Source: Terana coerulea (Eukaryota > Basidiomycota > Agaricomycetes > Polyporales > Phanerochaetaceae). Taken from it: a stretch of DNA of 38,471 bases. The notes under the pieces were generated by a model that made no database searches, was not told where the DNA came from, and was given only the letters and a program-made list of their open reading frames with translations. Below are positions 1-10,537 of the stretch, piece after piece. The number at the start of each line of letters is the position of its first letter. Within the stretch, counting starts at the first letter, position 1. Both the position numbers and the translations under genes were made by a program. Location: NCBI GenBank assembly GCA_024811115.1, contig JAKOGH010000702.1:1-38471 (forward strand). Reading direction: 5' to 3'.

Positions 1-459
1 TACACACTCAACTACCATTACTTCCATTCATTTCTTCATATCACAATCTCTGTCTTGTTTTGTCGGCCCTTACAGTCTGTATTATATCTAGTACCTTCAT
101 ATTTTGTGTCAGTTGTACGGCTGTGAAGCGTAACGCTGTAAGGAATTTATGTGGGCGGCAGGCCCATTAGGCCCATTTCTTTTCACCAGTCTACGTGAGC
201 GACGGGCACATCTATAGCACTGTATCGTAACCATAACCGCTTGAGGTTCATCTACGTGCAATAGTCAAGAAAGCGACGCAGGACGGGCCAAGTCTCTTAC
301 GTTGACTGCCGCAGATACTTGCTGACCAGGTTCATATTGCGTTGCTACCATAGATGTACGTCACACATTCAAGGCGCTGTAGTACACTTAAGCGTCGGCT
401 TGGGTACTGAAGATGGCGGGTAGTACGATGGATGAACCAGGGCTGAAACACGCCGCTAC

Positions 460-936
460 TCAGCGCTCACCGAGCGAACGAACCATCCCGTACCGATCTT
501 GCAAGAGATACGAGTACTGGGCTGAAATGTACTGTCGTCGGGCCGCGCTCAGCAGCGACGTCTTGGCTCCCCACCTCAAGGCGTCCGCAGGTCCAGCACC
601 AGACAGATCAGGGTTCGTTCTCTCGCTACGGATCACATATTCAGAGTCGTACTTGAACTCGTGCTCGTCACTCACCGAACTGGCGGGCCACCTAGCGGTG
701 TTCGCGGTATCTGCCAGCCTACTTGTTCGCACCCGATGATCAAGCCAGGCGACGCGTCTCTCCGGGGACCGAACAAATCGCGGCATCGGCAGGAAACTGG
801 CGAGCACGGGCTGACTGGTCCAGGCGACATCAAGAGCCCAGTGCCAGTGCGGCAGTGGTTTCTCGAGGTTTGTGGGAAGGCGATAGACGCGAGTATTCTT
901 CTGGCCTCGGGTGGAAGTGAATCCTGTGGACGACAT
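460..936 (-). CDS. Conserved ORF in direct repeat, left copy, unknown function
   Basis: A 158-residue reading frame from an ATG (protein start MSST) to a TGA at 460-462. It has a codon pattern like the real genes here (many C/G third positions) and keeps the same frame and stop in the right copy (25672-26148). The C-terminal half is charged and rich in Arg, Glu and Tyr (for example KYDSEYVIRSERTNPDL). The open frame continues upstream of this ATG in both copies, so a longer or spliced N-terminus is possible. A one-base indel near 1060 makes that upstream part differ between copies. No domain recognised. Confidence 0.4.
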   Translation of the reverse strand: MSSTGFTSTRGQKNTRVYRLPTNLEKPLPHWHWALDVAWTSQPVLASFLPMPRFVRSPERRVAWLDHRVRTSRLADTANTARWPASSVSDEHEFKYDSEYVIRSERTNPDLSGAGPADALRWGAKTSLLSAARRQYISAQYSYLLQDRYGMVRSLGER

Positions 937-1400
937 TAACCAATGCGATCGGTGCACGAGCGCAATAAAATCAGCAATGACTGACCTACTCCTGCTGTCG
1001 AAGGCGCTTGCTTGCGTATCGTTCGCCGAGACTGCAGAGGTTGGTCGTGCATTGAGTCTAATGCGACACCGGGGCTTTCCGTGACCAGGACTGAGAAAGT
1101 ACACCATCGGCTGCCTTGTGTTTGCAAGGTTGTCTGGTGTCTGGCTGACGTTCTTCAGTTACCTGTAACAGCAAGTTACGAGTGGGAATGACCGCACCTC
1201 TGCTCTACACTCTGTCCATTCCCCGCGGGACCCCGCCGCGAGCTACGCCAGACGCACACTAGCGTTACCAGAGAGCAACATGGCACCGACGTTGGTTGTC
1301 GACGGCGACGGGACCCACTCGGGACCCGACATTGAACGAGCAGGCCGAGGGAGCACGGCTAGCTAGGGGTTGCGAGAACCTAGTAGAACCTTGCGATGAG

Positions 1401-1409
1401 CATAAAAGG
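1401..1409 (+). promoter_or_regulatory. TATA-like box, left repeat copy
   Basis: CATAAAAGG, followed about 30 bases later by a short CA-rich stretch that would suit a transcription start. The same element is kept in the right copy at 26614. It is a candidate core promoter on the plus strand; no clear downstream ORF is tied to it. Confidence 0.35.
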
Positions 1410-1748
1410 GAGCAGAATGATCGATAAACACACACGCTTCGCAAGGTGGTGCTCCAGACGACTCGGGTTGGTCAGTTCAAGTTCAGGTTGCTAACCGCAA
1501 AGATCTCGTGGCGAGCTGGCTCGAGAGGAGTATCAGCAATTATCGCAGAAGCAAATGAGAGGGGGGTACGAGTGCATCGTACATTAGTGCGCCTCATATG
1601 AGGCCGTGTGCTGTTCTCCGGTGAGATGGATAGAGACTGTGGCGAGCGCGGCACAAGGATGGCAGGGAGTACGGAGCGGAGATGAGGACATCGGCTTCCG
1701 AGGTCAAGCGCAATGAAGTGTACAGCCTGGAGACAACATTCGACGTGA

Positions 1749-2012
1749 GTGGAAAGTGACTCTACGAGAACGCAAGGTACGCACCTGACAATCGCAAAAG
1801 CGGACTCCGCCAGGGCATTCATCGCTACCCTCAGGTTCATACAAAAGCTCATGACACACAGTCCCGCATACAGTGGAATGTATGGCAACTGCAGTGAGAT
1901 CTCAGGCCGGTCGGTGCTCAGGATGAGCGACCTGTTCAGGGCTCGGGCTAAGCGACAAAGGCTGGAAAATGAAAACGAACATACAACTTGTTCGACGGAG
2001 CACGCACAATGA
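1749..2012 (+). CDS. Conserved 87-codon ORF in direct repeat, left copy
   Basis: Open frame ending in TGA at 2010-2012, with a protein-like composition and a basic C-terminus (RARAKRQRLENENE). The frame is unchanged in the right copy (26961-27224). The listed start is a GTG, so this is more likely the last exon of a spliced transcript than a complete gene. The opposite strand is also open here over a long stretch, so the strand is uncertain. No family recognised. Confidence 0.3.
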   Translation: MESDSTRTQGTHLTIAKADSARAFIATLRFIQKLMTHSPAYSGMYGNCSEISGRSVLRMSDLFRARAKRQRLENENEHTTCSTEHAQ

Positions 2013-2264
2013 TATCCAAAGCAATATATAATATTCAGAGCAATATACGCGATGCGAGGCAAACGCTGCGAGGAACGGACCAGTGTCGGCGTCGACGTAG
2101 AGAGGAGAAAGCAGATTGAGACAAGCGTCAGCTTGGGTGGCGAGAGCGGTCGGGCGCCGGGGCGAGGCAGTCCAATGGCCGAAAAAGGCAGGTGAGGTGG
2201 TTGGGAACGTGACCTGTGCGTGACCACGTTGACTGGCAATAAACAGACTGCCAGCCGCACCGCG

Positions 2265-2272
2265 TATAAATA
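2265..2272 (+). promoter_or_regulatory. TATA box with pyrimidine-rich leader, left repeat copy
   Basis: TATAAATA followed by about 60 bases of almost pure C/T (2282-2337), a typical core promoter and start-site arrangement of highly expressed basidiomycete genes. The same arrangement is kept at 27479. ATGs follow at 2371 and 2550 but the downstream frames are short, so the transcript could be a spliced small protein or non-coding. Confidence 0.5.
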
Positions 2273-3101
2273 CCTCGCCCGCATCCCCTCTCTCCTCACC
2301 AGCTCCTTCTCTCCTCTCCTCTTCCTTCCCTCCCCGGGCCTGCTGGGTGTGCGGCGGGAGGTCTCTCGGCATGGCGTCTCTGTGGGTAGCACCTTGCCCG
2401 CTCGACTCGTCGTCCACGTCTGGGTCCACCCACCAAGACATGTGCCAGCGGTGGCATGGATGCGCCAAGGGCCTTGGTGCCCGTTAACCTCCATGACCTC
2501 GGTACCCAGGCGCGGCGCTCGAGCTGAGAACGTTGCGGCATCCGTGTCCATGGACTTCGCTTGCCAGTGTCCTCCCAACAGTCCGTGCATCCCCAGGTTC
2601 GCTCAGTACTCTCCCTCCCCTCTAAGCGACCGCGGCGAATGACGGGTAGGCCTTGCCTCTCAGTGGAGGTGCAGGATGTGTCGGGTCCTTGTGGGCTTTA
2701 GTGTTGCGAGAAGTGGCGGCGTGCTGGATGCTGGCCTCAGCGCGTCGTTGCCTACGTCCACGCCACGAGATTCTTGGCCCTGTATCTCGCTGTTTGACTC
2801 ACCCCGTACTGCACTGCGCCGAGGTCGCTCCGCCTCTTGTTCAAGTATATCAGGTACGTCCCCGAGGGAGGGCGAACACTGTTTGGTGTTTGTCCTGGTG
2901 TGGACCTCTGCGCGGTCTTCGGGATTAGTACCTCCTTGTGAGGGAAGCCAACACACACCTTAATTTTCTTCGTAGTCTTCTATACGTAGCACTTGACAAT
3001 ACACTTGCGTACTTGTCCGATCTAACACGCAGCAGCCAGCTCGAGCGGAACGCAATGCGTAAGCGAAAGGCTTTCGGATGGCAAGTGACTACGCGGTGCT
3101 C

Positions 3102-5500
3102 ACTTCAAGAGTTTATACTATAGCGTTGACGTCGAGTGACTCCGTCTCCTCCGGCTTCCCGTATGCGTTCCGAAGCAGTGACGTAAACGAGATGTTCGTC
3201 GAGTCGACGCCGTCCCTTCTTTGTCTGCTTCTCACTCACATCTCGCAGCTCTGCAGAATTGAATGAGCCAGTGACATGCGCCAGAAGTGCCATATACATA
3301 CCACTAACAGCTTGTTGCTGCCGCTACAGGACGCTGCGAGGCCTTAACGTATCTCCCAGTGAGGCCGTCAGAAAACTCGGTTACTGTTCGCGTCTGCGCG
3401 AACAAAACAGCTCCTTACAATCAACATGGCGGATTTCAGCGTCCGAACGCAAGGTCCTTGTCCGTGTATGCTTTGCCGGACTTGAACGTTATACCTTGCT
3501 CTAAGCGAGTCAGTCGAAAACAAGTGAAGCCGCTCGATCGGACTCTACGCCAGCCGTTCTCGCGAGCAGTCGTTTGCGAGGCGGAGTCAGTGAAAAGACC
3601 TTCGTTGAGGTAGCCCAGACTCACCGAAATTTCGAAGGCTGATACATAATCGCCTTCTGCTCCATGCAAGCATACAAGCCGTAAGTACTGCAGTACATTG
3701 TTGAAAGTGTCGCGTCTGAAGCAATTCCTACCGTGTGGTCCATCATGAGACTAAACACCCGAGCAATCGCTGCAGATTGCAACGGGTAGACACAGGTGGA
3801 CATGGGTGAAAGGTCTAGGAGCACAAATAGTGCACTTATGTTGCAAGAAGAAGACCAAACTAGAGTCATTCGCGCGAGAAGAGCTTACAGAAGGGGGTAT
3901 CCATTGACGAAATCCTGTTATACTACGCTTGAGCTGTCCTTATCCGTCCACGCTGCCCTCGGCTGAGCCACTGTTGCCACCAGTAAGAAATCACAGAGGT
4001 CAAACCGGAGCTTTCAAATTTGCTTTCGCTTCAGTGTCGAAACATGGCACCAGAAGTGAGCAAAAATATAAGCTTTTTTGCGTGATCCGCTCAGAGCTAG
4101 ACGGACATACCATTGTTTTCGCCTTCGTCCAGTCTGAGTTGTTTGCATAGGACCTTCCACTCCAGCAATCCAAAACATCCGGGGAGGTTGTTCCATACCG
4201 TGATGCGCCCTCTCTTAATGGTCTTCTTAACCTTCACCCGACACGCCTTGCAGAAACGACGATAAGTCTGTTCTTCGAAGTATTGCAAGGGATTCACGAA
4301 GCAAGATTCTTGAAGCATGTCCAGGATGAATTCATGTCCTTGGTACACCGAGCGTCATTCCGGGGCATCCGTCTGACTTGATTTCGGAGAAGACGAGAGC
4401 TCGGGCGTGCTGCTCAAGAACCGTCTTGCCTAGTTGCAAACAACGAGCGACCTCAGGAGAGAGAGCTAGACCTGGAGGGGAGAACTGGGGCTGTTCCATC
4501 TTCAGTGGCGATTGGATGAACAACGCAGAGAAGGAGAAGGCAGAGGGGCAGCAGAAACGGTGCGAAGGCGTCGGCAGCGTTGGCAAGGGTGACGACATTC
4601 GCAAGAGTGACCGATGGGTCACGAAGCTCTTCGCGTCCGTTGTTGTGGATAGAGACAATTGCGAGGGAGGGGTTGATGGGGAACCATTTCAAAAGGGCAA
4701 TTAAAGCATGGCGTCTAAGGCTGCTGATACCGTACTTGCTCGCGAACTTCAGGGTATAGGTCGATAGAGCCAAATCGTCTTCAAACAGCTGACAAGCGCT
4801 GCGAAAAGGTCAGCTCTGCACACGAGCGCATGAATACGGTTTACGTACCGCTTGTTTGTGACGTTGTATAGCCAGTCAAGAAATCTGTGAACGTCCGGGG
4901 CCATATCGCCTTGAAGAACCACTAGAGGAAGACCGTCATACATCGCTTCGGGGAAGTTGGCAGGAAGGTCTAGGAGGTCCTTGAAAACTGTAGACTGCGC
5001 CTTCAGACGGCTGGAATGAACACGAAAGACAGTTTGCTCGGCCTGAAGAACCAGTGAGGCATCGTCGAACCACAGCTCAGAGCATTGGACTAGAGCGTTT
5101 TGATCAGAGCGCATATTGGCGTGTTACGTAGTGGGATGGGTTGCGTTCCAGAGTATGTGCCGGTGCCAGAAATCGGGTTGAGTCGCAACTGTAGGCAAAA
5201 GCTGAGAGCCAGATGCGTAGGGTAACGAAAAGTTATGTGTAGCCGACAGGGGCGAATATAGCTGGTCGAGCGTATGTCGTCTGGAGCTGCTCAAGTATAG
5301 GGAGTTGAGCCAGGAATTAGGAGCGCGTGTCGGTCTGTGTGGTTTGGTGGCGCGTTGACGGTTGCGGAAGGAAAACGAAACAAAAGCGCTTGAGACCTTT
5401 CGAACATCAGCGAACTTGTGCTTGTGCCGAGTGTTGCCGAGTACGGCGAGTGCCGGACGCTGAGCGCTGAGCATCGCTGACTGCCAGTGCACACTGCAGA
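3102..5500 (-). repeat. Inverted duplication, block A (BTB gene copy)
   Basis: Bases 3102-5500, read on the minus strand, align with 32253-34640 on the plus strand. The match covers the BTB gene, its upstream region and about 1 kb of 3' flank. The outer end at 3102 (the CACTTCAAG sequence) corresponds exactly to the base before the LTR that interrupts block B. The inner end near 5500 continues directly into the anchor fragment at 5501, which in block B lies 1.4 kb away. Confidence 0.92.
4097..5114 (-). pseudogene. BTB/POZ domain protein, copy A, frameshifted
   Basis: The BTB/POZ domain is a protein-protein interaction fold; this Agaricomycete family often has one early intron. Exon 1 (5114-4849) starts at ATG and carries the BTB core: a WFDD..LVLQAE strand, then FRVHSSRL and a DLLDLP turn. 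A 50-nt intron (4848-4799, GTACGT...GCAG) interrupts it in phase 2. Exon 2 continues with LFEDDLALSTYTLKFASKYGI, then a Cys-containing C-terminal region ending at 4097. Compared with copy B, exon 2 has one extra G/C at 4477-4480 and one missing base at each of 4362-4365 and 4341-4342, all in short G runs, which split the frame into three. The C-terminus, however, keeps the family-like ending that copy B has lost. Either a real pseudogene or sequence error. Confidence 0.82.
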
Positions 5501-5735
5501 CAACGCGATCTTCAAGTTACCCTCGACACCACCCAACTCTCGTCTGACATATCGCGATGCATGTCCTCAACGCCGTCTCCAGTTTTCCTTCGGCGCAGCT
5601 ACGACTCCGAGGAGCAAGACATCTCGGGTTATCTTTATCCTGGCTATATTGGTGTGTTGCGCTTTCCTCATTCGTTTGCCGGTTCCATACTGTATAATAA
5701 CATCTTCCTACAGCCTCTGCATGTCGCGCTCGGCT
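5501..5735 (+). pseudogene. Membrane-anchor gene fragment, copy A
   Basis: About 84% identical by eye to the first exon of the gene at 30851 on the minus strand, in inverted orientation. The translated segment contains a basic stretch then a hydrophobic run (SKTSRVIFILAILVCCAFLI), as in a type II signal anchor. In this copy the initiator equivalent to the ATG at 30851 is GTG at 5487, and after about 5700 the sequence no longer matches and meets a stop. It lies head to head with BTB copy A. Function unknown. Confidence 0.6.
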
Positions 5736-5925
5736 GGACTTTGATATGTAGCGTTTTCACCAGCCTTGATGTGTTTATTGACCCGACTTTACTGGTGCGT
5801 TCTACCGGCTGCATGCTGTCCGTTCGTTCGCTTTCCTGACTGATGTACTTGTGATAGACTATGTACATGAAGACAGGTCATGCAGTGAGCGGCGATGCAT
5901 GATGGAAATGCGATTTTGAGCCACC

Positions 5926-7420
5926 ATGAATGCCAAGACAGCCTGTGCACACTCGTACCTCTGGTCGCGACGAATTTTGGCGATGGAAACGGACAACTTG
6001 GCCGCAAGTATTCTCACATCTGGACCAAGCGCTAGCGACGCTCGCAGGATATTATTTTGCCTGCATGGCCGCGAGACACCGCCTCAAGCAGTGCCAGGAA
6101 TCGCTAGAGGTATCGCAGCCCAATCCTACCACGAGTCGCCAAACACGCAGGACGAAGTGTACCACTTCACATCATTGCACGTTTTCTACTAGTCCGATGC
6201 GGCGTTGTAGTGAAGCGTGTGGAAGAATATGCGTGCCTGGTCATTGGACGACGCATGCGCGATTGGCCGCACTGCAGCACGAGGCCCTAGCCTGCTCGTC
6301 CAACGCCGGGTCCCGTCGCTGTCGGCCATCAACGCCGTTGCCGCATTGCTCGTTGGTACGCGAGTGTGCGTCTGGACTCTGGCGTAGCTCGCCGCGGCGT
6401 CCTGTGGAAAACGGACAGACTATAGAGCAGAGGTGCGGTCGTTCCGACTCGGAACTTGTTATTGCAAGTGACTGAAGAACGTCGGCAGCCTTGCGAACGC
6501 AGGAACCTGCTTAGACATATCTCGAACGGCCTACGCGTAGCGGCCTGGCATACTTCCGGCTAGCTCGACCGGCGATGAGTCTGTCGAGGCTATCACCGCA
6601 GCAAACGTCGCTGTCGGTCTACACTCGGATGTGCGCGCGTGCGTCGAGTGCGGGTGGAAGCGACATTCTGCAGCGGTCGACGAAATCCTGGGACAGTGCG
6701 TACTCTTTCCCTAAAAGTTGCATTCATGGGTACTTATTAAGGGGTGCCAGCCAGACCGCCTCTAGAACGCAAGAGCGGACGCACCCGCACCGCAATTTGC
6801 GCCACTCACGTATACTCTCCGCGATACTCATCTTCGCCATGCGCCATACTGCAGCTGCATTGGGAGAAGGCCCGTCCTCGGTCCGGAAGCGTTTATATGG
6901 CGTCTTTGCGCTCGGGATTCCTATGCGCGGGAGGACTGCTGCACAATATGTTTACCGAGTACCGCACGCTTTCTGGCGACCTTTGACATGCGTCAAGGCC
7001 GTGCCGCACATTGTCAAAAGAACTCATGGTCGTCGAACGCGAATACGCCACCCGATGCTACACTGAGGAAGATGACCTGGTGAGTCGTTTGGCTGATAAA
7101 TTGGCCATACCAACACTGCATCCGTACTGACATCAGTTCATACCGCAGTCTAGTCACTCGTGGAGCAAGGCATCGAGCTGCCTGAGCACCTCGAGGCCGC
7201 AGTGTTCATGTTAGTTTTCAGGCTGCATCGTCACTGATTCATCAATCAAGTGCTGCCTCGAATTGCGTCGCCATCGCTCGAAGAGAGCTCGTTGCTGCGT
7301 CTTGCAACACCGTCGCGTGTGCTTTCCTTTCGATCAAGGTTGCGTGCAACGTTTGCGAGCGGACTATGCACATGGATTTTGTCAACCTCCGGTTATATTG
7401 TACGTTCCTCAGTATACCGC
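5926..7420 (+). pseudogene. Stop-riddled remnant of a spliced gene, family not recognised
   Basis: Successive stretches in the plus frames look like coding sequence but carry in-frame stops. Examples are AINAVAALLVGTRVCVWTLA followed by TAG near 6384, and GLHSDVRACVECGWKRH ending in TAA near 6715. A segment SKELMVVEREYATRCYTEE then leads into a canonical donor GTGAGT at 7080 and an acceptor TGACATCAG at about 7134. The next piece (LVEQGIELPEHLEAAVFM) sits in a compatible position. This pattern, with splice sites kept and several nonsense codons, is that of a decayed gene. I do not recognise the family, and the outer limits are approximate. Confidence 0.4.
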
Positions 7421-7797
7421 CTCTCACTCTCGCATTCCGTAGCTCACGTTTTTCACTCTAGAAACGGGGTCTCTGATACCGCTCAAACGCGTGCAGCAAA
7501 TTTGCAATAGTGGCTGAAGCCTGTATCTGCATGCCATTACGCCCAAGCAGGTTAAATACGGATCGAAATAGGCAGCGGTTGGGAATACCAGCTAATCGGA
7601 TACAATAAACAACATTCTACCACCTCCGAGCAAAGGTATGGAGCTGTGAGTACTTGTGGACACCTGCCGCTCTGAGCGTCGGCGCGTCGACGCCGGCCTA
7701 ATACGGATCAAGACTCAAGAATGCAAGCCAACCGCTCGTTCTTCCACCTGGATCACTATTTACATCGTTTGTCATATTGTCAATGAAGCATGCCTAC
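7421..7797. other. Intergenic stretch before tRNA
   Basis: No convincing ORF, splice pattern or repeat seen. Confidence 0.4.
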
Positions 7798-7871
7798 GGG
7801 TCGGTGGCGTAGTTGGTTATCGCATCTGTCTAACACACAGAAGGTCCTCAGTTCGAACCTGGGCCGACTCA
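7798..7871 (+). tRNA. tRNA-Val (anticodon AAC)
   Basis: A 74-nt cloverleaf. The 7-bp acceptor stem (GGGTCGG with CCGACTC, one G-T pair) is followed by TG, a D arm, a 5-bp anticodon stem TCTGT/ACAGA with loop CTAACAC (anticodon AAC at 7832-7834), a 5-nt variable loop AGGTC, a T arm CTCAG-TTCGAAC-CTGGG, and discriminator A. No intron. The internal A box (TGGCGTAGTTGG) matches consensus fully and the B box is GTTCGAACC. As usual for eukaryotes, CCA is not encoded. It delivers valine at GUU/GUC codons after A34 deamination. Confidence 0.95.
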
Positions 7872-7872
7872 A

Positions 7873-7876
7873 TTTT
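7873..7876 (+). terminator. RNA polymerase III terminator
   Basis: TTTT one base after the tRNA discriminator base; a backup T6 run follows at 7891-7896. Confidence 0.85.
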
Positions 7877-8261
7877 GAGTAAATGCTCCGTTTTTTGCCC
7901 ACTTGTGAACTCGGAAGTAAAACCACTGTTAGACTCTTAATGCTCGAGGGGTTTTCGCAGCATTGTACTGTTTTGGTTGAACTATACATTTTGTATAACA
8001 GGTCCATACGCATGAGTTGATGTTCCTCTCAGTGTACCAAGGTGAAGGGATAGCCCAGCTTAGTATTCTGTACATCTTCAGGTACTAAACCAATGCACAT
8101 GTGTACGTTCAGCCTGAGCACGTGGGCAGCACACAGACGAAGGGAATACATAGATTGAATGGGGCTTCCAGGGGTTTCGCTATGATACACTTTACATGGC
8201 GCGAAGGTCGGCGACTTCACGATGTAAACTCTCACCAGTAAATCATCCCACCATCCAGGGC
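7877..8261. other. Intergenic stretch
   Basis: No convincing gene or repeat between the tRNA and the 3' end of the kinase gene. Confidence 0.4.
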
Positions 8262-9750
8262 TCATATAATTGTGTCCATCTGCGTCGACGTCTGCGTCTG
8301 GAAGTCCAGATTACCGTCATCGACAGACCCTATTTGATCCTCCTGACACAGCTTCCGACGCTCGTCCCACCTCTTCAGGTACGCAGTACACCTAGCACCA
8401 AACACACTAAGGCTCTCCAGCAGTCCGTTCGGTAGCTTGTCCTTGCGTTGCTCCCAAGGCTTCATATCGACATGCTTCTGTAGGTCCAAGCATGCCAAGA
8501 CCAAACCAAAGCCGTATGCATCCGCAGGAGAGGGTCGAGGCATTCGCCTCGCAAGACTTCGGGTGCACTAAATGGTCTGGTGCCTGGGTGGATTTGCTCA
8601 ATGCGGCGGCCGTCATGGGTGGGCTGGAGATTATGTGCATATGGCGGAGGCGGCGCGGAGGGAATGCTGGGCGAACGAACACCGAAGCGGGAGTTCACGG
8701 GGGCGCGAGGCAATGGCATAGGCGGTGGGGATGCGTATGGAGGTTCAGCAAGGTCGTCGTCTGGTGAGGCAAACGCAGAGTCAGCGGCCACAGAGCGGCC
8801 GAAGTCGACCAGCTTGATGGTATCGCTGGACCAGGTGACCTGAATGTTCAGCAGAGAAAGGTCTCCGTGGCTAAGTCCAAACGAGTGTAGATGTGCCAGA
8901 CCGTCGAGGAGTTGGTCATGAAAGTCTATCTTTTTCGCGCGAGTGAGAGGTGTCTTCGTCTCCGGAGCTAAAGACTCCTTGATCACGTCCCAGAGTGTTC
9001 GGCCGTCGATGAACTCCAGCACCATTCCTACGCTCTCGAGGGCACCGAGGAAAGCGCAAACGTTCCGATGTCGGCTCACGGTTGTATACACCCGCAGCTC
9101 CGCGAGAAACTGCACCGTAACATCTCTCTGGTTACTCTGCATCTCGCCGTTGATTTCCATTTGCACAACGTTGGGCTTCTTCACGACGCACTTGAACAGC
9201 TCGGACGCACTGCCCGTAGCGAAGGGTAAGAGGTTTTGCGTAGAATTTGGGGGAGCAGAGTACGACGTCGGCGTGGGAAAGGAGAAGATCGACGATGGAT
9301 GTGTTGGTGGCTGGTAGATGCTCGTAACAGCTGTGGACGCATGGGGGTGCGAGAAGTGCTCTGGTACGACCTTGAAGAGCGGTATGGATACGCCGGTCGA
9401 TGTGGTTGGGTCCCCGAATGCTCTCGATCCATCGGTGGTGGCCTCGAGTCGTTCGACAACCCGCTACTTGCGCCAAAGTCATAGCCGTGCTCCTGAGCCC
9501 CAGAACTGTACCCACTACTGCTCCGGCTCTGATCCCATTCACGATGCGTGCGCGAGGCGTCATCTTGCGTGGGTACTGGTGAGACCTGCTCGTCCTGATC
9601 GAGCTCGACTATTCATGAAATCAAAAGCGCACCTTAGAGCTGTGAGGCACAGTGGTAGGGCCGGGCACACGTACCCATCCACCAGTTCTTTTTCGAGGTG
9701 AGGGTGACGCGCTTTACGTGCATCGTCGTCGGGTTCCCAGTATGAGCCAT
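8262..9750 (-). pseudogene. Protein kinase-like gene with two frame breaks
   Basis: Exon 1 (9750-9675, 25 codons plus one base, from ATG) joins through a 66-nt intron (9674-9609, GTACGT...AATAG) to a low-complexity Ser/Gln/Gly-rich segment. Around 9400-9430 the coding frame shifts by one base. The catalytic domain follows: FKCVVKK (likely VAVK lysine), the catalytic loop HGDLSLLN in place of HRDLKxxN, VDFG, and SAPEVLRG. Near 8530 the frame shifts by one base again into the helix-F segment ADAYGFGLVLACL and runs to a stop at 8262. HGD loops occur in many Agaricomycete kinases, but the Ser replacing the loop Lys is less usual. No intron-sized gap explains either shift, so the gene is broken or carries sequence errors. 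Catalytic function would be Ser/Thr phosphorylation, if active. Confidence 0.78.
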
Positions 9751-10015
9751 CGCAGAGAATCGACCTTCTTCAAAACTCCGAATCCAGGAGACGTACAGGT
9801 TTATAATCGAGAGATGCAAAATAGAGACCAATGAGCAGAGTGACGGCTGGTCAGTAAGTGATGGTTGGTGTAAGGACGCATTGGGCGCTAAAAGCACGAC
9901 GTCTAAACACCGTGCCACCCAAGTTTGCTGAGGGGGACCCTCGGCTTTGTCGAGCATCACAACGTACGATGCACGGCAACTCCAAGCACGAGAAAGGCTA
10001 ACATTATGCACTATT

Positions 10016-10264
10016 TCACATCGAACAATATGATCGCATAGATAAACATAACTCCGAAGTGTTAGGGTTCCCGCCGCTCGCCCTGATTACCCAAATCCCA
10101 CGGTCACACAGAGACCTGGGAAAGCGGAGATAGTAGGATTCTTGACGGAAGCAGTACTGCAAGATGAGGCATGAGACACGTCCTCGACATGAGTGGTCGC
10201 CGGTTGACGCGTTGAGATACGGGAACATGGGATTTAGATGCTCTCGCTGCGCATTATGGTCCAT
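10016..10264 (-). CDS. Small ORF, unknown
   Basis: An 82-codon frame from ATG (context CAAATGG) to TGA with coding-like codon choice (MDHNAQREHLNPMFPYLNAS start). No domain, signal peptide or membrane segment recognised. It may be one exon of a larger minus-strand gene together with the coding block at 10538-11481. Confidence 0.28.
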   Translation of the reverse strand: MDHNAQREHLNPMFPYLNASTGDHSCRGRVSCLILQYCFRQESYYLRFPRSLCDRGIWVIRASGGNPNTSELCLSMRSYCSM

Positions 10265-10537
10265 TTGAGTAGACTTGGCGCGGCGTAGAATATATCTATA
10301 ACATGGCAGTTCCTCAGCAACTAAACATGGTCGCCCTACAGAGGATGTGTAGAACCTGGGTTAAAGGGAGACAAAAAGCGTAAGTACGAATCGTGCGACC
10401 ACGTCGAAGTGAATGCGCACCGTGTAACACTGCTTGCCTGTCCCTTATATACAAATTTGCATTCGAACCCCGGAGCGATGAAGGTCAAAGAATAGATCTG
10501 CGCAGAAAGTATAGTGATGATACATGCCAGTTTGGGC

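Larger units (their letters stand above)
1..3013. repeat. 3-kb direct repeat, left copy
   Basis: This block aligns nearly base for base, in the same orientation, with 25211-28230. Differences are scattered substitutions and 1-5 base indels. Similarity fades after the shared string TATACGTAGC (here ending near 2990), with weak matching to about 3013. The window starts exactly at the first aligned base, so the copy may extend further left. The right copy starts 82 bases after the stop codon of a membrane-protein gene, so a second copy of that gene's 3' end could lie just outside the window. It reads as a segmental duplication: I see no terminal repeats, poly-A tail or transposase. Confidence 0.93.

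Noticed and set aside
1..3013. Direct repeat as an LTR pair or transposon
   Set aside because: The copies are 22 kb apart with no TG...CA ends, primer site, target duplication or element genes between them that belong together. A segmental duplication explains it better.
10440..10470. B-box-like GGGTTCGAA as a second tRNA
   Set aside because: No A box or cloverleaf can be folded around it on either strand.
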